A model generated the notes under the pieces. The model was not told the origin of the DNA, made no database searches, and was given only the letters and a program-made list of their open reading frames with translations. DNA of 64,000 nucleotides, from the NCBI GenBank assembly GCA_038258425.1, contig JBBSPV010000011.1:1-64000 (forward strand), read 5' to 3'. Below, piece after piece: positions 23,707 to 31,176 of this stretch; positions within the stretch are counted from its first letter, which is position 1; each line of letters starts with the position of its first letter. Origin of the DNA: DATLGB01 sp038258425 (GTDB taxonomy: Bacteria; Actinomycetota; Thermoleophilia; Solirubrobacterales; Solirubrobacteraceae). The position numbers and the translations under genes are program-made.

Positions 23707-24984
23707 ATGCGGGTGACGGTCAGCGCGCACTTCGCGTTCCCGTTGCAGGCGGGCTACGAGTACATCACCGACCCCGCGCGGTGGCCGGAGTACTGGCCGG
23801 GCCTGATCCGCGTCGAGCCCGGGTCGCGGTGGTCGCGACCCGAGGACATCACGCGGCTGACGCTCAAGCTGCTCGGCCGCCCGACGACGCTCGAGATGAC
23901 CCTGCGGCGGGTCGAGCCGTATCGGCTGATCGAATACACGAGCGTCCAGCGTGGCCTGCCGGCCGCGCGGCACGAGCGGCGGTTCGGTGCGGCTCCCGGC
24001 GGGTTCGCCTACCGGATCGTCGTCGACCTCGAGCCGCGCCCAGGCCTGCGCCGGCCCGTGGACCGTTTCGTCGTCGCCCGCGCCGTCGAGCGCGCGGCGG
24101 CACAGACGGTCCGCAACCTCGAGCAGCGCTTCGCCGAGCTGTCGGCACGTGACGACCACCGGCTCACCGTCCTCCACGTCGCGCGGGCGATCGCGCCGGG
24201 CTGGGAACGCCAGCGGGCCCGCCTCGAAGCAGCCGCCACCCCGGTGCGCGAGTGGCTGGTCCGCGAGCTCGCGCCACGCACAGGGGACACCGTGCTCGAG
24301 CTGGCGGCCGGCGCGGGCGACACCGGCTTGGAGGCCGCAGCGATCGTCGGCGGGCGTGGCCGCCTGATCTCGACCGACGTGTCCCCGGAGATGCTCGCGA
24401 TCGCTCGACGTCGTGGCGCGGACCTCGGACGGTCCAACGTGGAGCACCGGGTGCTGGACGCCGAGCACCTCGAGCTCGACGACGACGCCGTCGACGGCGT
24501 CCTCTGCCGGATGGGGTACATGCTCATGGCGGACCCGGCCGCCGCGCTCGCCGAGACGCGCCGCGTGCTCCGCCCCGGAGGTCGCCTCGCGCTGTCGGTC
24601 TGGGGTGCCGCCGACCGCAACCCGTGGATGACGATCCTCGCCCGGACGCTCATCGCCGGCGGTCACGTGCCGCCGCCCGAGCCTGGTGCCGGCCCCGACC
24701 CCTTCAGCTTGGCGAGCGACGAGGGCCTGCGGGCGCTGCTCGAGGCCGCGGGCTACGGGACCGTGCGCACCGAGGCGGTGCCGGTGTGCTTCACGTTCTC
24801 CGACGTCGGCGACTACCTGAGCTATGCGACCGACACCGCGGGAACCCTCGTGCTCGTGCTCCAAGGGCTGTCCGAGGCGGACCTTGCCGCGCTCGCATCC
24901 CAGCTCGAACCGGCGCTCGCGCCCTTCGCCACCGACGGGAGCTACGCGCTTCCCGGCCTCGCCCTCAACGCCGTTGCCAGCTGA
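23707..24984 (+). CDS. SRPBCC domain fused to a SAM-dependent methyltransferase
   Basis: A 425-residue protein in one uninterrupted frame. Residues about 1-145 are an SRPBCC (START/polyketide-cyclase-like) ligand pocket: VSAHFAFPLQAGYEYITDP, WPEYWPGLIRVEPGS, and a long C-terminal helix about 118-142. Residues about 165-425 are a class I methyltransferase with motif I LELAAGAGDTG (about 197-207) and LRPGGRLALSVWG. The SRPBCC fold binds hydrophobic ligands, so the fusion may present a lipid or polyketide-like substrate to the transferase. I start at the ATG after the previous stop; an in-frame ATG at 23683 is possible. Confidence 0.85.
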   Translation: MRVTVSAHFAFPLQAGYEYITDPARWPEYWPGLIRVEPGSRWSRPEDITRLTLKLLGRPTTLEMTLRRVEPYRLIEYTSVQRGLPAARHERRFGAAPGGFAYRIVVDLEPRPGLRRPVDRFVVARAVERAAAQTVRNLEQRFAELSARDDHRLTVLHVARAIAPGWERQRARLEAAATPVREWLVRELAPRTGDTVLELAAGAGDTGLEAAAIVGGRGRLISTDVSPEMLAIARRRGADLGRSNVEHRVLDAEHLELDDDAVDGVLCRMGYMLMADPAAALAETRRVLRPGGRLALSVWGAADRNPWMTILARTLIAGGHVPPPEPGAGPDPFSLASDEGLRALLEAAGYGTVRTEAVPVCFTFSDVGDYLSYATDTAGTLVLVLQGLSEADLAALASQLEPALAPFATDGSYALPGLALNAVAS

Positions 24985-24999
24985 CCTCGAGGAGGACCC

Positions 25000-25833
25000 G
25001 TGAACACCCAGGAACTGGACCAAGCGCGAGCCGCGTGGGACGAGATCGCCGCCGGCTACGACCGGACGAACACGCCCACGCAGATGTGGGTCGCCAACGA
25101 GGGCCTGCGCCGTGCGGGGGTGCGCCCGGGCATGCGCTTCCTCGACGTCGCGGCCGGCAGCGGTGCTCTCAGCCTCCCGGCGGCCCGGCTCGGCGCGCAG
25201 GTGCTGGCCACGGACCTGTCCCCCGCGATGCTCGAGCGGCTGGAGCGGCGCGCGGCCGACGAGGGCCTCAGCGTCCGGACCCGCGCCATGGACGGCCACG
25301 CGCTCGAGCTCGACGACGACGCCTTCGACGTGGCCGGCTCGCAGTTCGGGGTCATGCTCTTCCCGGACATGCCGAGGGGCGTGCACGAGCTGGCCCGCGT
25401 CGTCAAGCCGGGCGGGCGCGTCCTGGTGCACGCGTACGGCGACCCGCACGAGATCGAGTTCCTCGGCTGCTTCGTGACCGCGATCCAGGCCGTCGTGCCG
25501 GCCTTCGACGGGCCCCCGATGGATCCGCTGCCCCTGCCGTTCCAGCTGCACGATCCCGAGCGGCTGCGCCGGGAGCTCGCGAGCGCCGGGCTGACGGACG
25601 TCGACGTGACGACGATCTCCGAGCCGACCGCGTTCCGGTCCGGCGCCCACTTCTGGGACTGGATCGTGCACAGCAACCCGATCGTCGGGGCGATCCTCGA
25701 CGAGCTGGACCTGACGGAGGACCAGACGGCGGCGGTGCGACACGCCCTGGACGGCCTGATCGGTGACCGCGCAGACGCGAGCGGCGCGGCCGTTCTCACC
25801 GCACCGGTCCACGTCGGCATCGGGACCGTCTGA
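25000..25833 (+). CDS. Class I SAM-dependent methyltransferase
   Basis: A 277-residue methyltransferase starting at GTG behind GGAGGA. Motif I is FLDVAAGSGALSLPAA (about 47-62), the ribose-binding acid is in ATDLSPAML, and VVKPGGRVLVHAYG follows. The C-terminal part (DWIVHSNPIVGAIL) is helical and probably covers the substrate. It directly follows the SRPBCC-methyltransferase fusion, so the pair may act on the same compound in sequence. The acceptor is unknown. Confidence 0.88.
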   Translation: MNTQELDQARAAWDEIAAGYDRTNTPTQMWVANEGLRRAGVRPGMRFLDVAAGSGALSLPAARLGAQVLATDLSPAMLERLERRAADEGLSVRTRAMDGHALELDDDAFDVAGSQFGVMLFPDMPRGVHELARVVKPGGRVLVHAYGDPHEIEFLGCFVTAIQAVVPAFDGPPMDPLPLPFQLHDPERLRRELASAGLTDVDVTTISEPTAFRSGAHFWDWIVHSNPIVGAILDELDLTEDQTAAVRHALDGLIGDRADASGAAVLTAPVHVGIGTV

Positions 25834-25912
25834 TCACTCAACGTCCTGGTGCGCCACGGCTTGCTCGGGTCACGACCCCATCTACATCCCAGCGCCCAGG
25901 ATCCCCCCGGTC

Positions 25913-25918
25913 TAGGGT
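25913..25918 (+). promoter_or_regulatory. TAGGGT -10-like box of the PPOX gene
   Basis: TAGGGT ends 8 bases before the ATG at 25927 with no Shine-Dalgarno between. A leaderless start is likely. Confidence 0.5.
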
Positions 25919-25926
25919 GCGCCCCC

Positions 25927-26322
25927 ATGGGCATCATCCTCAACGAGGAGACGCGACGGCTGCTCGACGGCCGCAACTTCGGCGTGCTCGCGACGATCAA
26001 CCCGGACGGCGGTCCGCAGACCTCCGCGATGTGGGTCGGCCGCAACGGCGACGATGTCCTGTTCTCCACCGTGGCCGGCCGGCGCAAGCACCGCAACCTG
26101 GTCCGCGACCCGCGCGCGAGCGTCACGGTGATCGACGCCGAGGACCCGTACAACTACGTCGAGCTGCGCGGCTCCACGACGATCACCCAGGACGTCGGGC
26201 GGGAGTTCGACACGGGCCTGTCGTGGGCCTACGACGGCAAGGACCCCGATCCCGACGCCCCCGGGGCGGTCCGCCTCGTCGTCCGGCTCGTGGTCGACAA
26301 GGCGGCGGGCTACGCGGCGTAG
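25927..26322 (+). CDS. PPOX-class flavin/F420 split-barrel oxidoreductase
   Basis: A 131-residue split-barrel protein of the pyridoxamine-phosphate-oxidase superfamily. The first strands FGVLATINPDGGPQTSAMWVG and LFSTVAGRRKHRNLVRDPRASV are the usual cofactor-contacting blocks. The pattern GRRKHRNL is common in actinobacterial F420-dependent (FDOR-B) members, but FMN cannot be excluded. The frame is open to 25849, yet the ATG follows a good -10 box and starts at the conserved fold. It is convergent with the carbonic anhydrase gene. Confidence 0.85.
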   Translation: MGIILNEETRRLLDGRNFGVLATINPDGGPQTSAMWVGRNGDDVLFSTVAGRRKHRNLVRDPRASVTVIDAEDPYNYVELRGSTTITQDVGREFDTGLSWAYDGKDPDPDAPGAVRLVVRLVVDKAAGYAA

Positions 26323-26335
26323 CGCGCGGGCGGCG

Positions 26336-26830
26336 CTACGGCGTCACCTCGCGCAGCCGGCCGGTCTCGACCTCGTAGACGAAGCCGCGCACGCTGGCCT
26401 TGTTCGGGACGAACGGACTCCCCAGCACGCGTGCGAGCGACTGGCGCAGGTCCGCGTCGAGATCCGAGAACGCCTCCGAAGACCATCCCGGCTTGATGCC
26501 GCAGTCGTCTTGGATCGAGCTGCGGAACTCGTCGTCACCGAACGTCAGCATGCCGCAGTCGGTGTGGTGGATGAGCAGGATCTCCTCCGTCCCCAGCAAC
26601 CGCTGGGAGATGGCGAGCGAGCGGATCTCGTCGTCGGTGATCACCCCGCCGGCGTTGCGGATCACGTGCGCGTCGCCTTCCGCGAGCCCGAGCAGGGCGT
26701 AGGGGTTCAGCCGCGCGTCCATGCAGGCGACGATCGCGATCTTGCGACTGGGCGGCATCGGCAGGTCCTGCTTGTCGAAGCCGTCGGCATAGGCCTCGGC
26801 GTTGTGCAGCAGCTCGTCGGTGACCGACAC
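26336..26830 (-). CDS. Beta-class carbonic anhydrase
   Basis: A 164-residue beta-carbonic anhydrase. Zinc ligands Cys36 (CMDAR, with the Asp38-Arg40 dyad), His89 and Cys92 (HHTDCG) are all present, as is RNAGGV. It interconverts CO2 and bicarbonate in the cytoplasm. Its short length matches the compact actinobacterial type. It lies 16 bases after the peroxiredoxin stop on the same strand, so both are one operon. Confidence 0.94.
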   Translation of the reverse strand: MSVTDELLHNAEAYADGFDKQDLPMPPSRKIAIVACMDARLNPYALLGLAEGDAHVIRNAGGVITDDEIRSLAISQRLLGTEEILLIHHTDCGMLTFGDDEFRSSIQDDCGIKPGWSSEAFSDLDADLRQSLARVLGSPFVPNKASVRGFVYEVETGRLREVTP

Positions 26831-26846
26831 GGTGGCTTCCTCGCTC

Positions 26847-27506
26847 TCAGTTGGGGGCCGGGACGATGCGGATGTACGGGCGCGGCTCCTCCCAGCCCTC
26901 GGGATAGCGCTCCTCGGCCTGCTCGCGCGACACCGAGCCGCCGATGATCACCTTCTCGCCGGGCTGCCACTGGGCCGGGGTGGCCACCTGGTGCTCGGCC
27001 GTGAGCTGCAGCGAGTCGATCACCCGCAGCACCTCGTCGAAGTTGCGCCCCGTGGTCATGGGATAGATCAGGACGAGCTTGATCTTCTTGTCCGGCCCGA
27101 TCACGAAGACGTTGCGCAGCGTCGCGTTCTGGGCGGGCGTGCGGTCGGTCGGGTCCCCGGAGACGTCGGCCGGGAGCATGCCGTAGGCCTTGGACACCGC
27201 GAAGTCGGTGTCGGCGATCATCGGGTAGGTCGGGCGCGAGCCCTGCGTCTCCTCGATGTCCTGGATCCACTGCTCGTGGTTGTCGCTCGGGTCGACGGAC
27301 AGCCCGATGATCTTCACGCCGCGGCTGTCGAAGTCCGGCTGGATCCGCGCCATGTAGCCCAACTCGGTCGTGCAGACCGGCGTGAAGTCGCGCGGGTGCG
27401 AGAACAGCACCGCCCAGCTGTCCCCGATCCACTCGTGGAAGCGGATGCGCCCCTCCGTGGTGTCGGCCTCGAAATCGGGGGCCTCGTCGCCGATGGTCAG
27501 GCTCAT
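26847..27506 (-). CDS. 1-Cys peroxiredoxin (Prx6 type)
   Basis: A 219-residue peroxiredoxin. The peroxidatic Cys45 sits in DFTPVCTTE. The Prx6-type His in SHPRDFTP is present, and no resolving cysteine is visible in the rest of the chain. The long C-terminal domain (ATPAQWQPGEKVIIGGSVS, RPYIRIVPAPN) is typical of Prx6. It reduces hydrogen peroxide and organic peroxides using an external thiol donor. The ATG is preceded by AAGGAG. First gene of the operon with carbonic anhydrase. Confidence 0.94.
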   Translation of the reverse strand: MSLTIGDEAPDFEADTTEGRIRFHEWIGDSWAVLFSHPRDFTPVCTTELGYMARIQPDFDSRGVKIIGLSVDPSDNHEQWIQDIEETQGSRPTYPMIADTDFAVSKAYGMLPADVSGDPTDRTPAQNATLRNVFVIGPDKKIKLVLIYPMTTGRNFDEVLRVIDSLQLTAEHQVATPAQWQPGEKVIIGGSVSREQAEERYPEGWEEPRPYIRIVPAPN

Positions 27507-27570
27507 GGTGCTCCTTCCTCAGTCGTTACCGCAATAGTCGACAGGATTTCCATGGTATCGGGCCCGGGCG

Positions 27571-27576
27571 TAGGAT
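27571..27576 (+). promoter_or_regulatory. TAGGAT -10-like box of the small membrane protein gene
   Basis: TAGGAT ends 7 bases before the GTG at 27584, with no Shine-Dalgarno. Probable leaderless start, divergent from the peroxiredoxin gene. Confidence 0.5.
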
Positions 27577-27583
27577 CACGACC

Positions 27584-27955
27584 GTGACGCGCTTCGTCAT
27601 CACCTGGGCCTTCAACGTGGTGGCGCTCTTCGTGGCCGCCTGGCTGCTGTCGGGCGTCTCCTACGGCGACCAGTGGTGGACGCTGCTCATCGCCGCCCTG
27701 GTGTTCACGGTCGTCAACCGGTTCCTCAAGCCCGTGCTCACCGTGCTCTCGATCCCCTTCATCGTGGTGACGCTCGGGATCTTCTACTTCCTGCTCAACG
27801 TCCTCATGCTCTACGTCACGGACTGGGTCGTGCACGACTTCCGGTTGCGCTCGTTCGGCGCCGCCGTGCTGGCCGCGATCGTCGTCAGCCTCACCAACGC
27901 GATCCTCAACGCGGTCCTCGGGGACCCGGACGAGCCGCGCCGCCGCCGCCGCTGA
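27584..27955 (+). CDS. Phage-holin-family (superfamily IV) four-helix membrane protein
   Basis: A 123-residue membrane protein with four hydrophobic segments (about 5-24, 32-52, 57-80, 90-113) and a basic tail. The first and last segments carry the family pattern FNVVALFVAAWLL and AAIVVSLTNAILNAVLG. These proteins are called mycobacterial 4-TM holins, but in actinobacteria they are mostly chromosomal housekeeping genes with no phage link. No phage genes lie nearby, so I do not assign a lytic role. Confidence 0.85.
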   Translation: MTRFVITWAFNVVALFVAAWLLSGVSYGDQWWTLLIAALVFTVVNRFLKPVLTVLSIPFIVVTLGIFYFLLNVLMLYVTDWVVHDFRLRSFGAAVLAAIVVSLTNAILNAVLGDPDEPRRRRR

Positions 27956-27988
27956 GGCGATCGGCGCGCGGCCGGCCGGGCGCTCGAG

Positions 27989-28144
27989 CTAGTAGTAGTG
28001 CCGTCGGCCGCCGACCGCACGGTCCATCGAGCCGAGGACCCACAGCACGACGCCGATGATCACCAGCACGAGGCCGATGATCCATAGAATGCTGACGCTG
28101 AGGACAAAGCCCAGGATCAGCAGGATGATGCCGAGGATGATCAC
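27989..28144 (-). CDS. DUF6131-like mini membrane protein, 51 residues
   Basis: A 51-residue protein starting at the GTG 28144 behind a GGAGG site with 5-base spacing. Two short hydrophobic segments (about 1-16 and 19-37) are separated by a small turn, followed by a polar tail ending GGRRHYY. This matches the small actinobacterial DUF6131 family as I know it. The frame is open to 28195, but the ribosome site fixes the start. The role is unknown. About 237 bases between it and the next gene (28145-28381) hold no convincing ORF. Confidence 0.72.
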   Translation of the reverse strand: MIILGIILLILGFVLSVSILWIIGLVLVIIGVVLWVLGSMDRAVGGRRHYY

Positions 28145-28381
28145 GCGTACCTCCGGTAGATGGAACTGCGCACTAGGCGTCCCAGTTGCCCGCATTCCGG
28201 CAATCCAATCCCCACCGGATCCGGGGAGCGGTCAGCCGATCGTCGTGAGGGCCTCGTCGCGACGGAGGTGACGCTCCCGGAGGTGCTCGGCGATCGCGGC
28301 GGCCGCGGGCGTCGCGCAGGGCCCGGCCGGGCTGCGCGCCGGGAACCCGCCCGGCGCCGAGTGACACGGCTCGTCGTCAGC

Positions 28382-29668
28382 TCAGCGCTGCGGGATCTGG
28401 TCCTTGGAGACGGCGTCCTCGAGGTCGTCGGCGAACGCGTCGGCGTCGCGCGTGCGCACGTACGTCGACACCGCCTCGTAGAGCCCTTCCTGGAACTCCG
28501 GGCTCATCGCCTCGCCGTGGGCGGCCGAGAGCAGCACCGGCGACGCCCAGAAGGCCCGCGAGGACGCGCGCTGGTAGGGCGGCAGGGACGAGACGTCGAC
28601 GTCGCGGACGACGGGGATCGAGCCCTTGGCCCGGTTGAACGCGAGCTGCGTGGCCGGCACGTCGATGTCGGCCAGGAACGCCAGGGCGTTCTTGGCGTTC
28701 TGGGCCTTCGTCGCGGCGGCGAACACGTCGACGACCGCGAGGAAGCTGTCTCCCGTGCCGGGAAAGGCCGTCGCCCCGAAGTCGGTGCCCTCCTGCGCGC
28801 CGGTGGCGAGCAGTTCGCCGAAGGCGGAGTCGTTCATCGACTCGAACGCGCAGCCACCGGACGCGAGCTTCTTCGTCGCCTGGTCCCAGGTGAGACCACT
28901 CGCCTGCGGGTCGGCGTAGCCGAGGATCGTGCCGAAGCGCTTCAGCGCCGTGTGCACCCGCCCGCCGCGCCACGCGAGGTCGTCGTCGACCATGTCCCGC
29001 CAGCCACGGATCCCGATCGAGCTCAGCAGCGCGTTCTCGAACAGCTCGACGGTGGTGAACGGGTCCCGGCCGCCGAGGCACAGCGGCGCCGCCCCGGACG
29101 CCTTGACCCGCTTGAGGTCGGCCAGGAAGGCGGCGAAGGTGTAGCCGGAGGAGGGTGGGCTGACGCCGGCCCGCTTCAGCAGCGCCCGGTTGAACCAGAG
29201 GACGTTGCTGCGGTGCGCACCGGTCGGGACGCCGTAGGGCGTGCCGTTGCGCGTGACCGACCGGCGGATCGTCGGGTTCATCCGCGCCCGGAGGTCGTCG
29301 CGTGCGAACACGGAGGCGACGCTGCGGATCTGGCCGCGCCGCGCGTAGTCCTGCACCGACTTGCCGGCGAAGGTCTGCCAGACGTCGGGTGGGTCGCCGT
29401 CCTGCAGCCGCTTGGCGAGCTCCACGATCGCGTTGGACCCGGCGCCGCCGGCGACCGCGCCGTTGACGGCCTGCACGTCGGGGTCCGACCGGCGAAACGC
29501 CGTGAAGAGCGTGTCGAGGGCCGCCGCCTCCGAGCCGGAGGTCCACCAGGACACGACCTCGAGCTTCTTCGTGCTCGTCGTGGCGCTCGTCGGCGAGTCG
29601 CCACCGCACGCGCCGGCCGTCAGCGCGAGGGTCGCCACGGCGGCCGCCGCGCGACACCTGAGGCTCAC
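28382..29668 (-). CDS. Sugar-type ABC substrate-binding lipoprotein without ABC partners
   Basis: A 428-residue extracellular solute-binding protein of family 1. A signal peptide with lipobox TAGAC (Cys about 21) is followed by LEVVSWWTSGSE. The blocks PPDVWQTFAGK, YGVPTGAHRSNVLWFN and AFESMNDSAFG resemble glucose/mannose-type binding proteins. The GTG start overlaps the stop of the upstream fucP-like gene (GTGA). No ABC permease or ATPase lies nearby, which is unusual. It may feed a distant ABC system, or work with the MFS symporter. The fold is certain, the ligand is not. Confidence 0.88.
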   Translation of the reverse strand: MSLRCRAAAAVATLALTAGACGGDSPTSATTSTKKLEVVSWWTSGSEAAALDTLFTAFRRSDPDVQAVNGAVAGGAGSNAIVELAKRLQDGDPPDVWQTFAGKSVQDYARRGQIRSVASVFARDDLRARMNPTIRRSVTRNGTPYGVPTGAHRSNVLWFNRALLKRAGVSPPSSGYTFAAFLADLKRVKASGAAPLCLGGRDPFTTVELFENALLSSIGIRGWRDMVDDDLAWRGGRVHTALKRFGTILGYADPQASGLTWDQATKKLASGGCAFESMNDSAFGELLATGAQEGTDFGATAFPGTGDSFLAVVDVFAAATKAQNAKNALAFLADIDVPATQLAFNRAKGSIPVVRDVDVSSLPPYQRASSRAFWASPVLLSAAHGEAMSPEFQEGLYEAVSTYVRTRDADAFADDLEDAVSKDQIPQR

Positions 29669-31050
29669 GCCGGGCCCCCGGCCGGCTGGGGTGGTCCGGC
29701 GGGGCGCGCCGGCCCGCCGTCGCGCACGGGCTCGCCGCCGATCACGCTCGGCTCGGCCCGGAGGTCGTAGAGCGCGTAGAGCCCGACGACGGCGAAGCAG
29801 CCGGCGGGCACGATGAACGAGAACGCCGCGCTCGTCGCGTCGACGAGCTTGCCCTGCACGAGCGGCATGATCGCGCCGCCGACGATCGCCATCACGAGGC
29901 CCGCCGCGCCGAACTTCGTCGCCGGCCCGAGGCCCTCGAGGGCGACGCCGTAGATCGTCGGAAACATCAGCGACAGGCAGAAGGACAGCGCCACGATGGC
30001 GAGGACCCCGGCGAGGTTCGGGCTCGACATCGCGAACAGGCAGAGCAGCACGGCCAGGAAGGCGAGGACCAGGAGGACCTTGGTGGCGCGGATGCGGCCG
30101 ATCACCCAGGTCATGAGGAAGCGCGAGGCCAGGAAGACGAGCAGGCTCGCCTGCAGGTAGGCGCCGCCCTTCTCGAGGCTGCCGCCCAGGGCCTGCTGGA
30201 CGTACTGGATGAGAAAGGTCCACGAGCACACCTGCGCCGCGACGTTCGCGAACTGGGCCACGACGCCGAAGCGGTAGCGCTTGGTGCGCCACAGCACGCG
30301 GAACAGCTCGCGCGTCCCGCCCTCGTGCGGCGCGGCGTCCGGGAACTCCTCGACGATCGGCGGCGCCTTCTGGCTCGCGATGGCGACGGCGATGAGGATC
30401 AGCAGGAAGGCGAGGCCGAGGTAGGGACCCATGACCGCGCCGAGCTCGCCCGCGCGGATCGTGTGCAACTGGGCGGGCGTCAGCGAGGAGATGTCGACCG
30501 GGTCGGCGAGCTTGGGCAGGATGAGCGTCGAGGCCAGCAGCACGCCGATGTTCGTGCCGACCGGGTTGAACGCCTGGGCGAGGTTCAGGCGCCGCGTCGC
30601 CGTCGCCTCCGGGCCGAGCGAGATGACGTACGGGTTCGCGGAGGTCTCGAGGATCGAGCAGCCCGCCGCCATCGCGAAGAGCGCGACGAGGAAGGCCTCG
30701 TACGTCATGATCTTGCTCGCCGGGTAGAACAGGAACGCCCCGAGCGCCGCCAGCGCGAGGCCGCTCAGGATGCCCGTCTTGTAGCCGAAGCGCTGGTTGA
30801 TGAAGGCCGCCGGCAGCGCGAGCAGGAAGTAGGCGCCGAAGTACGCGAGCTGCACGAGCGACGCCTGGAACGTGCTCATGGCGAAGATGCGCTTGAAGCC
30901 CGCCACCATGGGGGTGGTGAGGTCCTGTGCGATCCCCCAGGCGGTGAAGCAGGCGATCAGGGCGACGAACAACAGCAGCATGCCCTTGCCGATCAGCGGT
31001 CGGCTCTGGACGTTCTCGGGCTCCTCGGCCGCGGTGGCGATGCTGCTCAT
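29665..31050 (-). CDS. fucP: FucP-type MFS sugar/H+ symporter
   Basis: A 461-residue transporter of the fucose:H+ symporter family. The blocks FFALWGIAQDLTTPMV-like start, LVQLAYFGAYFLLALPAAF, RFGYKTGILSGL and LETSANPYVISLG are characteristic. About 12 membrane helices can be counted. It would import L-fucose or a related sugar by proton symport. The ATG is preceded by GGGAGGG. The C-terminal 25 residues are Pro/Gly-rich and probably disordered. Downstream it overlaps the sugar-binding lipoprotein gene by 4 bases. Confidence 0.88.
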   Translation of the reverse strand: MSSIATAAEEPENVQSRPLIGKGMLLLFVALIACFTAWGIAQDLTTPMVAGFKRIFAMSTFQASLVQLAYFGAYFLLALPAAFINQRFGYKTGILSGLALAALGAFLFYPASKIMTYEAFLVALFAMAAGCSILETSANPYVISLGPEATATRRLNLAQAFNPVGTNIGVLLASTLILPKLADPVDISSLTPAQLHTIRAGELGAVMGPYLGLAFLLILIAVAIASQKAPPIVEEFPDAAPHEGGTRELFRVLWRTKRYRFGVVAQFANVAAQVCSWTFLIQYVQQALGGSLEKGGAYLQASLLVFLASRFLMTWVIGRIRATKVLLVLAFLAVLLCLFAMSSPNLAGVLAIVALSFCLSLMFPTIYGVALEGLGPATKFGAAGLVMAIVGGAIMPLVQGKLVDATSAAFSFIVPAGCFAVVGLYALYDLRAEPSVIGGEPVRDGGPARPAGPPQPAGGPA

Positions 31051-31176
31051 CGGGTCACCCTCCCTCTCGTGGCAGACGATACATGTGCTCCGCGTGCCGG
31101 TCGATGGGCACCGGACCCGAGATGTCAGCTGACCGCCGGTAGGCTCCGCGCGTCCGGCGAGTCGGGAGGAGACGCG

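Noticed and set aside
27584..27955. Holin-family protein as a sign of a prophage
   Set aside because: Chromosomal copies of this family are common in actinobacteria, and no integrase, capsid or lysin gene is present.
28173..28367. A 64-codon minus-strand ORF between DUF6131 and the binding protein
   Set aside because: No ribosome site or -10 box, Arg/Pro-rich composition without pattern; treated as intergenic.
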